DNA of 64,000 bases, taken from NCBI GenBank assembly GCA_004352715.1, contig SCFE01000025.1, positions 1,549,114 through 1,613,113 on the forward strand, written 5' to 3'. This DNA is from Hofstenia miamia (lineage: Eukaryota; Xenacoelomorpha; Acoela). This document shows positions 1-9,936 of the stretch, in pieces; the stretch's first letter is position 1, and every line of letters begins with the position of its first letter. Under the pieces are notes generated by a model that did no database searches, was not told the DNA's origin, and saw only the letters and a program-made list of their open reading frames with translations. The translations under genes were made by a program, and so were the position numbers.

Positions 1-372
1 TTCAATAAACTAGTAACTGGTATGTATGATGTTGACGTTTGGAAATATGTCAGCATTGCAAAAAATTCACGACCTGGTTTACGTAGTAGTAATAGACTCA
101 AATTTACTATACAAAAAACTCGTTTGAAAGGAACAGAAAAGTCTTTTTTCACAAGAACTGTTTATTACGTGAACTGTTTTCAAGCTAAGTATAATTTGTC
201 AATTTATAAAAGACCTAGATTTTTTAAAGAAGCATTAAAGGTGATATTTTTCAATTTTTTTTACGAGATTATTATTCTCAGGAAGGTTGCAGCCGTTTTA
301 TATTTTGTTCTTGTATTGATTGTAAATGCAAACTCTTATAGATATTTTGTAGTCTGTAACATGACTAAATAA
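1..372 (+). pseudogene. LINE ORF2 C-terminal end (5'-truncated)
   Basis: The reading frame ends at 371. Its middle part (around 100-235) has the usual layout of the C-terminus of CR1/L2/Jockey-type non-LTR retrotransposons: a basic stretch, then an aromatic-rich segment with KSFFTRTVYYVN, then FKEAL followed by the 3' end. In intact relatives this reads roughly FF-R-V..WN-LP...SL..FK. An AATAAA lies at about 370, just past the stop. No catalytic domain is present. Family assignment is by pattern only. Confidence 0.5.
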
Positions 373-399
373 AGTCTTTTAGTAGTAGTTTGTGATGTA

Positions 400-848
400 A
401 CTTCCCCTTCAATTTCTTTCTCCGATAATGCGATTTTATCTTTCTCCCAAGAGTTTAATTTTCTCCAATTTGACGTTAATCTCGTCTCTAATTTTAAAGG
501 TAACTATAGCATTTTTTTCTATTCTTCCGTTCAGGAATCAGATCTTACAATTGCCCTTGGGACATCACTTTTTTCTTTTTACTTTTCACAAGATTACGTA
601 AAGTATTAGTACAATGAATTATTCTCCTTGATTGCTCAATTTACTCCCCACAAACGAAAAAAAGATGCATATTTTTCTTTAGATACTGTTCACTTATACA
701 ATATTAGTTTCTCAATAACGTAAATTCCAATGCTCTTCTTCTTTAAGCAACTATTGTTCTCTTTTAAATACAATAGAAGACTTGTTTCAATCCATAGAAC
801 TTGATAAAGTAACTTTTTTCAACAATGTTGCTGATACCTCGTCACTAA
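400..848 (+). pseudogene. Decayed LINE endonuclease/RT-linker relic
   Basis: No open frame is left. The stretch resembles the segment at about 55430-55660 in order and wording (a 'cacaagattacg'/'cacatgattatg' block, then an 'acaaacgaaaaaa' block, then 'cttgtttcaatcc'/'cttgcttcaatgc'). The 55-kb copy follows LINE endonuclease-like sequence, so both are probably remnants of one dispersed LINE family. The copy here runs into the assembly gap. Confidence 0.35.
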
Positions 849-1372
849 NNNNNNNNNNNNNNNNNNNNNNNNNNNNNNNNNNNNNNNNNNNNNNNNNNNN
901 NNNNNNNNNNNNNNNNNNNNNNNNNNNNNNNNNNNNNNNNNNNNNNNNNNNNNNNNNNNNNNNNNNNNNNNNNNNNNNNNNNNNNNNNNNNNNNNNNNNN
1001 NNNNNNNNNNNNNNNNNNNNNNNNNNNNNNNNNNNNNNNNNNNNNNNNNNNNNNNNNNNNNNNNNNNNNNNNNNNNNNNNNNNNNNNNNNNNNNNNNNNN
1101 NNNNNNNNNNNNNNNNNNNNNNNNNNNNNNNNNNNNNNNNNNNNNNNNNNNNNNNNNNNNNNNNNNNNNNNNNNNNNNNNNNNNNNNNNNNNNNNNNNNN
1201 NNNNNNNNNNNNNNNNNNNNNNNNNNNNNNNNNNNNNNNNNNNNNNNNNNNNNNNNNNNNNNNNNNNNNNNNNNNNNNNNNNNNNNNNNNNNNNNNNNNN
1301 NNNNNNNNNNNNNNNNNNNNNNNNNNNNNNNNNNNNNNNNNNNNNNNNNNNNNNNNNNNNNNNNNNNNNNNN
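849..1372. other. Assembly gap (Ns)
   Basis: Run of 524 undetermined bases. Reading frames that appear to cross it are artefacts of the Ns. Confidence 0.99.
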
Positions 1373-1535
1373 TTCGATAGTTGACGATGACAGTGATGAC
1401 TCAATGGATAACAGCCATTTAGGAGATTTACAAGTGTGCAGAGGAACAAGGTTAAGACGTGCACCAGAAAGATACGGAATTCCAATTTCGTGGGACTCAC
1501 TGGAAGGAGGGGGTGTTATGTATTGGAGCAAGTAA
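1373..1535 (+). pseudogene. LTR-retrotransposon polyprotein C-terminal tail
   Basis: The frame emerging from the gap encodes an acidic patch (DDDSDDS) and then RGTRLRRAPERYGIPISWD followed by EGGGV, with a stop at 1533-1535. A basic R-x-P-x-R-(Y/F)-G motif just before a G-rich end that overlaps the polypurine tract is typical of the 3' end of LTR-retrotransposon polyproteins, copia-like in style. The catalytic domains, if present, lie in or beyond the gap. Family is uncertain. Confidence 0.5.
1502..1513 (+). other. Polypurine tract
   Basis: An uninterrupted run GGAAGGAGGGGG sits directly before a TGTTATG, as expected for the plus-strand priming site of an LTR retrotransposon. Confidence 0.6.
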
Positions 1536-1748
1536 ATTATAAGTATAAAGAATAATTAACGTGAATGATCACACGTGGACTTCAGAAGATTGCGGGAATT
1601 GGATTTTAGAATTGTTTTGTTAAATACGTAAACGTTTAATATCTCAAATATAATTATTCTTACTTTCTTTAAATCAACTATATAATAATTTGATCTACAA
1701 ATTATTATCAAACGAGAACACCAAGAAAATCAAATCTTAGACATAGCA
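1514..1748 (+). repeat. Putative 3' LTR
   Basis: Starts TGTTATG right after the polypurine tract and can be closed at CATAGCA (1742-1748), an imperfect inverted match of the start. That gives about 235 bp with TG...CA ends. No second LTR is visible in this window, so the right border is a guess. Confidence 0.45.
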
Positions 1749-2011
1749 TGCCACAGCTTTCGAAGTCGCAACCATTCCACAAGGCCAAAACGCTGCAATT
1801 TTTATTCAGAAGAATAATTCCTGTAGCCAACTTCATTCATCTTCACACAAATATGTATCTATATAATCTTTCAACTTATGTCAAAACTGAATTAAAGTCT
1901 CTCTTCTGGAAATAAATTAAGGCAACAAGGATTTTGCTACAATGCAATACATTTTATTGTCAGTTTTCTAAGCAATCATACACAAGGAGTAGAAATTGAC
2001 AACACTACAAA

Positions 2012-2400
2012 TTTAGGTGTTCCCCAATGAACTGTATTAGGCCCATTGTATTTTCATTATGCTTATCATGCTTAAATGATATTTCAAAATCCTTGGAAAA
2101 CAGAACTACTTATCAATACCCAGATAGTGCTTGCATATTACAAACAGCAAAAAATGCATTTGAGTCAACCACACATCTGACAAATGATATTCAAAATCTC
2201 GTAACATGTTTCAATCATGATAAACTAAAAATTAATTCTGACAAAACTCAATTTATCATTTTTTCATCCAAAGAACAGAGTTTATTGAACATATTAAAAT
2301 TAATGCTTGTGATAATGAAATTATTCAAAGCACATGTGCAAATTTCCTTGGTGTACTGATAAACAAGGGATTATTTTAATTTCTCAGATAAAATAATGGA
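2012..2400 (+). pseudogene. LINE reverse transcriptase fragment
   Basis: Around 2015-2050 the frame reads GVPQ-stop-TVLGP, the conserved RT turn motif G-V-P-Q-G-T-V-L-G-P with a stop at the glycine. It continues with a hydrophobic stretch and then a thumb-like segment, HDKLKINSDKTQFIIFSS (about 2217-2270). The YADD box between them has decayed to YPDS. Related to the RT fragment at 6740-7860. Confidence 0.6.
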
Positions 2401-2841
2401 AAGACCTTTGAAAAACGTATCATTTAACTACATATACATAGTGCGTTATGATTTCACGGCGATAAGTGGGTTTAGACAAGCGCGCTCTTCTTTGTGCACT
2501 GTCAAGTAAGATTTTCATAGGCAGTGATTGTAATCATGTCACTCATGCTAAATTACTCGCACCATTTAACGTGCTAAGTAAAGAAGAATTATTAACGTTT
2601 CATGAACTGCTCGTTAAATTAAACACACAGATACCAGAAGAATTATTGCAACAAGAAAAATCATCTGTACCCAAAGCGCATTCTAAAGATTAGCAAACAT
2701 CTGCACAGCCCATTAATAATTCATGTCAAAAAAATGCGCAACCAACATGGAGAAAAAATTAGAGAAGGCACAGACACGCTCATAATTGGCACTTTGATGT
2801 ACCGTTTCCTTAAAGCACCCTGTCTTCTAAAAGAACACACC

Positions 2842-3296
2842 GTAACAATACGCTCATACCGAGGAGCGACTGTCAACGATGTCGATGTTATAAGCGCCCT
2901 TGGAAATTATCCACAATTGAACACAATTAGAAANNNNNNNNGGGTTGGGGTTAGGGTTAGGGGAACAAAACGTCGAATTTTGTTTTTATAATTTCTTCGT
3001 AATCTTTAAGATAATCAAAATTGAATTAATCTTCGAATTCGTTTATTTTGATCGTTCCGGTCTCCAACAAGGTGAGAGCGCAACGAAATACTGGCTAGGC
3101 TATCGCTATGCAATACAATTTTATTCTCACAATTTTATTATTACAACAATAAAATTGTACAATTTAATGTCATGAATAAAATTGTACAATTTACAATTTA
3201 ACATGTAACAATACGCTCATACCGAGGAGCGACTGTCAACGATGTCGATGTTATAAGCGCCCTTGGAAATTATCCACAATTGAACACAATTAGAAA
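2842..3296. repeat. 92-bp direct duplication around a gap
   Basis: 2842-2933 recurs at 3205-3296 with no difference I can see. Between them lie eight Ns (2934-2941), TTAGGG-like sequence and about 240 bp of unrelated AT-rich sequence. The second copy continues the LINE frame properly, so the first copy plus insert is probably a scaffolding artefact or an insertion allele. Confidence 0.8.
2942..2963 (+). repeat. Short telomere-type (TTAGGG) run
   Basis: Directly after the eight Ns the sequence reads about three GGGTTA-like units, one degenerate. TTAGGG is the common metazoan telomere repeat. The run is too short to show a chromosome end. Confidence 0.6.
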
Positions 3297-3639
3297 GGTT
3301 ATTGTCATCGTCGGAAGAAACGATTTAATGCAGAATGTGAAAGATTTCACACCGCTATTCGCCAAACTAATTGCATCTCTTCGCACATTATTCACGTCTG
3401 CCGAAATTTACATTGGAGAAATTGCGCCTTTCCCTCCAAAATAGGATACTGAACAAAAAAGTATGCGAACTCAATCTCTTAATAAAGCAAAACTCAAAAA
3501 AATATAACTACAAAGTTTTCGAAAATTTTAAATACTTCTGCGTGGGTCAAGATGCAAATTGGAAACTTTTTGCAAAAGACGGCGTGCACTTCTCAAAGGC
3601 AGGCTACGCGAGCAAATCTGATAATTTCAGAATAGAACC

Positions 3640-6600
3640 TAACCCAGGCCCACATCAAATTCTCGATTTTGACCAGCATATCAAAACTATAAATAAAACA
3701 CCTGGCTTTAAGTATATTCATATAAATTTTCAAAATTTATCAAATGAAAACATGGAGTATCAAAACTTAGTAACGATTTAGGGGAAAATTTCATTTTGGG
3801 GATTTTAGAAACGTAGCTAAATAATTATAACATGGATGACTCCTTATCCTTTGATGCATCTAAATTTACTGTTTTTCAAATAGATAGATCCCACGAGTTG
3901 CACTTGAATAAGAACAAAAGAGGAAGTTTTCTATTATTAATACCAAAAAAATAAAACCCACAATTAGGCTAAATATTGCTACTAAAAACACTTTTGAAAA
4001 TCTTTGGATAGAAATACGAAATCCTTCTTCCAAAAACAAAAAACAAAATATTAATATTTCTTACTGCCCACACAAGCATTTTTAAAAAACCTTTTTCAAA
4101 CAACTAGAAACAGAAATCATAAAAGCATTAAATGTAAACAATGATATTATTATTATGATGGGAGACTGGAACCTTAACTCCTGGGACAGTAAAGATAAAT
4201 CTAAAATATTATCAACTTTGAACTTGAAAATAGTTAGCATTAACACCCCATCAAGATGTGCTCCACAAAATGAAAACTTGATTCATTATTTCTTCATCTC
4301 TAAATATGCTTTAAATTATAAATATATTTGCTCAGAATTTCCTCATTCAGATCATTGTATCATAACTCTATGCTGTGATTCAACTCGCTTTCTAAGTTTT
4401 CGTAAAATATGGTTAAAAATAAAAGATAAAAATGACGATAATATACAGAAAGCCAAACGAAAAGCTTGAAAATAAGAATTAGGCAAAAATTTATAGTGAT
4501 TTAACTCTGAATAAAATGTTTAATAGGTTTTCAACTATGCTAATTTATCATCTTGATAAATATTGCCCATAAAAATCAATTTTAAGAAATGAAAATCCAA
4601 TTATAACAACAATTAAGAGCAAACCATGGATTGATACACATTGCATAACTTTCATTAAACCAAAAGAATATGTGGATTAAGTATATTAATGAAAAATTCT
4701 CTGGGAATTTTGATGACTACAAAAAGGCACGTAACTTATGCAAAATAAAAATTCAACAATTCGTAAAACCAATATTACAAATCGAAATTTGAAAAAATTG
4801 ATACTCAAAGATTAAAATGGATATTTATTAATTCATTGCGAAACAAGAAAAACAACCGCTTTACTTCTGTATAAGAAATTCATATAATGGCGAAATAATT
4901 AATAATATCCATACTAAAGACATTTATATAATATTTAATAAAGTTTTTAAAAATCTAGGCAATTACAACGGAGAAAACATAAAACATAACTACGATGAAA
5001 GAGTCGAAACTTTTACATCAAAATTTAGCTTTTATTATGTAACAAAATATGAAGTTTTAAAAGCAATCTCAAAATTGAAAACAAATCTAGCGGTTCATCA
5101 AAAATTCCCGTTCGGTACTTAAAAACTGTAGCCTTTCTGTGATTTTCTGAATGTATTTATTAGATATTCTAACCACTTTTTATTTGTAAATATTCGTTGT
5201 TTTCTTTTTTTTGTTTAGCTTTGTATTACCTTCTTGACGCTTTCAGAATTTGTTATCAGTATTTTTATTTATTGTTATTTATTGTTTTGAATATAGATTT
5301 TTCTTCTTTTTTTTTCTTCTGGATATTCTATTTTCCCGAACCAACATTACACCGGTTTGAAAAAAAGACGGCCCAAATGTATGTTCTAATTATCGCCCTA
5401 TTTTACTATTACCTATTAGCAAAATTTTGAGAAATTGCTATTTGATCAAATCAATAAACATTTCACTAAAGATAATATCTTATCCAAAACGCAGTACGGA
5501 ATTTGAAAAGGAATATCTACTAATGATGCACAGATTTACGCCACTGATAAATGGAGAATGTCTTGATTTATTAAAAGAATTTGACTCTCTGAACGATACA
5601 ATTTTTATTTCCAAAATTAAAAAGTTAAATTTTTCAGCTAGTAGCATCGACTCAATTTCAAGATATTTATACAAAAAAGCAAAGAGGAAAATTGCATAAC
5701 CATTTCTCAGATGGATTTCATTAGAAAAAGGGACAATCTTGGGCCCACTGCTATTTAATATTTACATGACTCATTTAAATAAGAACCTTACAAGTGACAT
5801 TTTACAATATTTCACTCTAGTAACTCTGTGAAACATTCAGTAGATATAATTGAAAACAAATTACAACATTAACAAATTGTTACGCATCACACAATCTAAC
5901 AATTAATACTTCAAAAACACATTTTTGTATAATTAAAAGTAAAAATAGAAAAATAGACGACGTTTCAATAAGGAAACTATAAAACAAATTACACATTTTA
6001 AATATCTAGGGGTTATTTTCGACAGCAACATAAATTTGCATAAGCAATTAGATAGCATAGTAAAAAAATGACAGTAGCAATTACAGCAATAAGTATTTTT
6101 TTCACCTTCTAAGTATTAATGCAAAAATTCAGCTTATCATGTTTTAGTATTAAGTCATCTAAATCATGCTTGCACATTATATACAGGAATTGATACACAC
6201 TATCTCAAAAAATTTGAAATACAAACAAATTTGACAATTAATATTACATTGTATGAAGAAAAAAACGACCGATTTACGATGAATTCAAAGGAAACTTTTC
6301 GAAGCCAATGACAATTTATAAAACAACTTTATGCATGTTCTAGAGAATTTTAAAAAAAATCGCTTTTATATTTCAACAAACTTCCCTAATTTTAAAACTC
6401 CAAATTTTCATAGTAAATGCATCTTAGTTATAAATAAGGCAAGCAGAATCGAAGAAAAAACAAATGCAAAATTCTTTTACTAATACCTCAATCCGTCTTC
6501 GGAATGAATTGCCTACAGAAATTAAGAAAGCCAAGTCTCTAAAACCTTTAAAACTAAACTAACACAATAATATAAATGGCATAGGCCTGAAGTTTTTGAA

Positions 6601-6640
6601 TATATTAACGCTGACTATAGTACTAAAAGAAATTAAAATA
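3640..6640 (+). pseudogene. CR1-like LINE ORF2 (endonuclease + RT), decayed
   Basis: Pieces in collinear order after ORF1: the start motif NPGP (about 3640) with HINFQNLSNENM, typical of CR1-group ORF2 N-termini. An APE-type endonuclease follows, with MMGDWNLNSWD (about 4155-4190, the G-D-x-N-x-x-x box) and PHSDHCIITL (about 4342-4370, the S-D-H box). RT remnants run from about 5080 to 6070, including QYGI (about 5494) and GPLLFN-like residues (about 5740-5760). The C-terminal TSIRLRNELPTEIKKAKS sits at about 6486-6540. Many stops and frameshifts; not functional. 5160-5410 resembles the 3' tail of the LINE at 47-49 kb, so a second copy may be nested here. Confidence 0.65.
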
Positions 6641-6739
6641 CCGTGATTTCAGTGTAATTAATATTTTCTTTTAAATAACGAAAACCATGTTGTGTTTTGG
6701 AGCAAAGTAATGAACTTTCTTATAAATCAACTACAAAGA

Positions 6740-7860
6740 GTTATACTTAATGGTAGAAAATAAAATATATTATAACTAAATGTGTAGTGACTCAGGGCAC
6801 AGTTCTAGGTCCCACCCTATTTGCAATCTATGTGAATGACATAGCCCAAAATGTCAAAAATAGTAAAATTTATTAATATGCAGAAGATACCTGTGTTATA
6901 AGTACTGATGTAAATGCCTTTAATTCAACTAAAAGCCTGCAAAATGAAATCGAAAATTTAACAAGCTATTTCTCAAATAATTAACTGAAAGTAAGTAGTG
7001 AAAAACACAATTCATAATATTCTCTCCTAAGTCATACAGAAACTTTTAAAAAAGATAGAATTTTACACGAATCAGGTACCATAAAGCAAAGCGAATCTAT
7101 TAACTACCTAGATGTTGAGATTGACAATGATTTAATTTTCGAACTATTCTTGATGACTAAAATTCAAAAAATGGATTCTGGAGCTATGTATCTTTATCAT
7201 CTTCAATATGTTTCAAACACATACCACAAACAATTAATAAATGCACTCTGCTTATCGCACTTTCAATGCTGTTCATTTATTCTTACAAATATAAATTGAA
7301 CAAATCGTTTATATAAATATTATTCTCAATCATTCAAACCCTCTACACATTTACAAAATCCAATTATTTAGTTACTATTAACACCAAATTTATAAAATTA
7401 ATCATGGATACAAAAATATTTGATTCATATTTACTTTTTAAAATAATTAAGAAAAATTATCAACAAATTCACACAATTAACTTAATAGGATTTACAGCAT
7501 TCTTTATTTCGATCTAGCGCATCAATTTCTCCAAGACCTTCAATTAGTCACTAAAAATAATTAATTTCGCGCAACACATGACAATGCATCCGACTATCGA
7601 TTAAAATACAAAATAATATTTCCTTACTACGAAATACAAAATAAGAGAAGAGATTCTTTATTCAGATAATTGTTCACAATTAAATAACTGATAATTTATC
7701 TAAAAAGCGTTAGTACATCACAAGCACATATAGAGAAATCACATAAATTACAAAAATAAATCTTCCACAACAAATGCATATGTTATCCATATTTAAATTA
7801 AATTTTGGTCAACCTTCCATTTCGTTTCTAAAACAATATTTAAAAAAAACTTTGTCAAAA
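6740..7860 (+). pseudogene. LINE RT and C-terminal fragment
   Basis: From about 6790 the + strand reads TQGTVLGPTLFAIYVNDIA, an almost intact RT turn motif, then Y-A-E-D-T (about 6879-6893) in place of YADDT. Next comes a thumb-like stretch and YLDVEIDNDLIFE (about 7100-7145), equivalent to the conserved Y-L-G-V-x-I-D. Later C-terminal traces run to about 7860. Truncated at the 5' end and interrupted by stops. Closest in this window to the fragment at 2012-2400. Confidence 0.6.
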
Positions 7861-9780
7861 ATGTTTCTGTTTAGATACTCATATATTTCCTTAGAATAAC
7901 TTGTACCCCGAAATTCAAATCGAAAAAAGTAAAAGAAATTCCGGAAAAAACTACGAACATTCCTTTTTAATAGACAATGCATTCTTAACGACAATAACAC
8001 ACCACACTCACGTGAAAATTTTGCATAGCACTAGAAAGCCAAACATGCGCGCACACACATTTATATTATATATAATCTAATTTTGTTGTTCTATCTCAGT
8101 CGCAACCGCTCTTAGTTTTTGCAAGAACGGCCGCACAGAGTGTTTCAATTATTTTGGACACGCATATCACGAGTTTATATGGGCTCACAAGAAATGTTCT
8201 TAAAATGCTTAACATCTTTCAATCTACAGCATTTTTTCTCCATCAAATAAAATGTATATTATGATCTTTAGAAACTAGTAATTATAAAGAAAATACATGA
8301 CCCACAGTATTGCAGAACAAAGAATTTCCATGTTGTTCACGTGAATTAGGTTAGGCATCTACGTTTTCATTGTTATATCAATGACTTTGCTACAACAATT
8401 TTTTACTTGAAAACAGATTGAAGAGGGCAAAAAATTTGAGCCGAATCCCGCCTCGCACATTACATTTATGCTATTTCATCTTTTTGTACGCCTACTTCTT
8501 TGATTTTTCGGTTCGCTAGACCAAAGTCGTGTATCTTAAAAACTTATTATATTATGCACACACGAAAATGGGAAAACCTAATTTGGTAGTAATGCAAAAT
8601 TTTAAAATGGAAATATTTTTCATCATATTGCTTGTATGAATTTGATTAGTATTGTACGCTTCTACTACAGATCCTTAAAATAAGATTCCAAAAATAGTAA
8701 CAATTTCCAAATATAGACAACGATAATTTTGTATTGCAATTTATTTCCAGCAGATATCTAGTTTTCACGAATATTACTCCCTTGCCTCCATTCCATTAGT
8801 CAAGTCATAATGAATGTGGGTTGAGAAAAAACAAAATTTTAGAACATTTCGTAGTTTGATAAGTGTTTTCGGTTTGCTAATATAAATCTAATACATTTTT
8901 AAGAAACTTTGAATGCTTAGAAGTATTCACATTTTCCAATATAAGATATCAATATTGACCAGGTTCTCAGGATCACAGTTATATTGGAGAAAAATATTCT
9001 CATATTTTGAAAATTTTTGCTAGCATGCACAGAATCTAAAAATAAATTTCCTATCCAATTCAAGGAAATTTAAAATCACATAGTTATGGCCATATGAGTG
9101 AAATTACAAATAGAAATAATCAGCAATATATTTGGCAAATAATTAGCATATTTAGGAAAAAATTAACAGCACTAAATTTTTTAACAAAATTGGATGAAAC
9201 TAATTTTATAAATTTAACGAAAACATTGTCTTGAATATATAATCTTTTATATTTACGCTATTATATAATAAGATTCAGCTGCCTTTAGTGTAATTGATAA
9301 TCACAGATATAGTTAACAAACAATATTTTGTTCAATAAAATTCCATAGTGGTTCAGAATATATTTTTTTATGTTGTTTATTAGTGCTCTGAGATTAGAAA
9401 ACGATTAAGACTTTGGAGCAATTTACTTCACCATTTAGTGTTGGTATTTATATAACTTGATAAATTATAATTATGTAACAGAAGGCTCTTCTCAAATTAC
9501 AAAAAGAACAATATAAATAAAACCAAAGTTATTAATTAACCAATAATATACAGAGAAATTTAGCACCCTCTTACAAAACTAATTTAAAAATAAAATGATA
9601 GATTAATAGTTGAAAAGCGAAGACGAATAGAAATTACGTGAATTAGATATGCAATTGATTCGAGTAACAAAAATTCTGTGCGTTGTATTACTTTTAATTT
9701 CATAAAATAAAAATCTCAAATTGACAAAATATCTATATAATTAAATTTCTACAACTAAATAAACATTGTGACCACACGAT
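7861..9780. other. Intergenic, nothing recognised
   Basis: AT-rich sequence without a convincing frame on either strand. The end nearest the BTB gene should hold its 3' untranslated region. A candidate polyadenylation signal for that gene (AATAAA on the - strand) lies at 9376-9381. Confidence 0.5.
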
Positions 9781-9936
9781 TTAGGCATAAAAAATGAATT
9801 CGGGGATCTGTCCATCTTCCACGGAAGTGCCGTTGTTGTTACCAGGCGAGTGCTGAAAATGAAAAGTAATTTTGCCACTAGGCGTCTCCACATAAATCTT
9901 TCGCATTCCTTTAGTACCATAGTGGGAATCTACGCC
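9781..9936 (-). CDS. BTBD2: BTBD1/2 homologue exon 4
   Basis: Acceptor TTGTTTAG|GGCGTA, then 51 codons and TAA. Encodes [30 protein letters not shown] and the end of PHR. Separated from exon 3 by a 4.4-kb transposon-loaded intron. Confidence 0.95.
   Translation of the reverse strand, partial: GVDSHYGTKGMRKIYVETPSGKITFHFQHSPGNNNGTSVEDGQIPEFIFYA

Larger units (their letters stand above)
2466..3640 (+). pseudogene. LINE ORF1 with SGNH-esterase-like domain
   Basis: First protein of a CR1-like LINE. After a short N-terminal frame (2466-2693) comes an SGNH/GDSL-hydrolase layout: block I at about 2776-2800 (LIIGTLMYRFL, where intact relatives have G-D-S), block III as IVGRNDL (about 3306-3330), and block V with the catalytic D-x-x-H as KDGVHFSKAGY (about 3565-3607). 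Esterase domains of this type are known in ORF1 proteins of CR1/L2-group LINEs and are thought to act on lipids or membranes. Here the nucleophile motif is lost, stops break the frame at 2691 and 3442, and a gap with duplicated flanks sits inside. ORF2 follows directly. Confidence 0.65.

Noticed and set aside
787-1531. Long open frames on both strands across 849-1372
   Set aside because: Most of their length is Ns translated as X; no real coding evidence.
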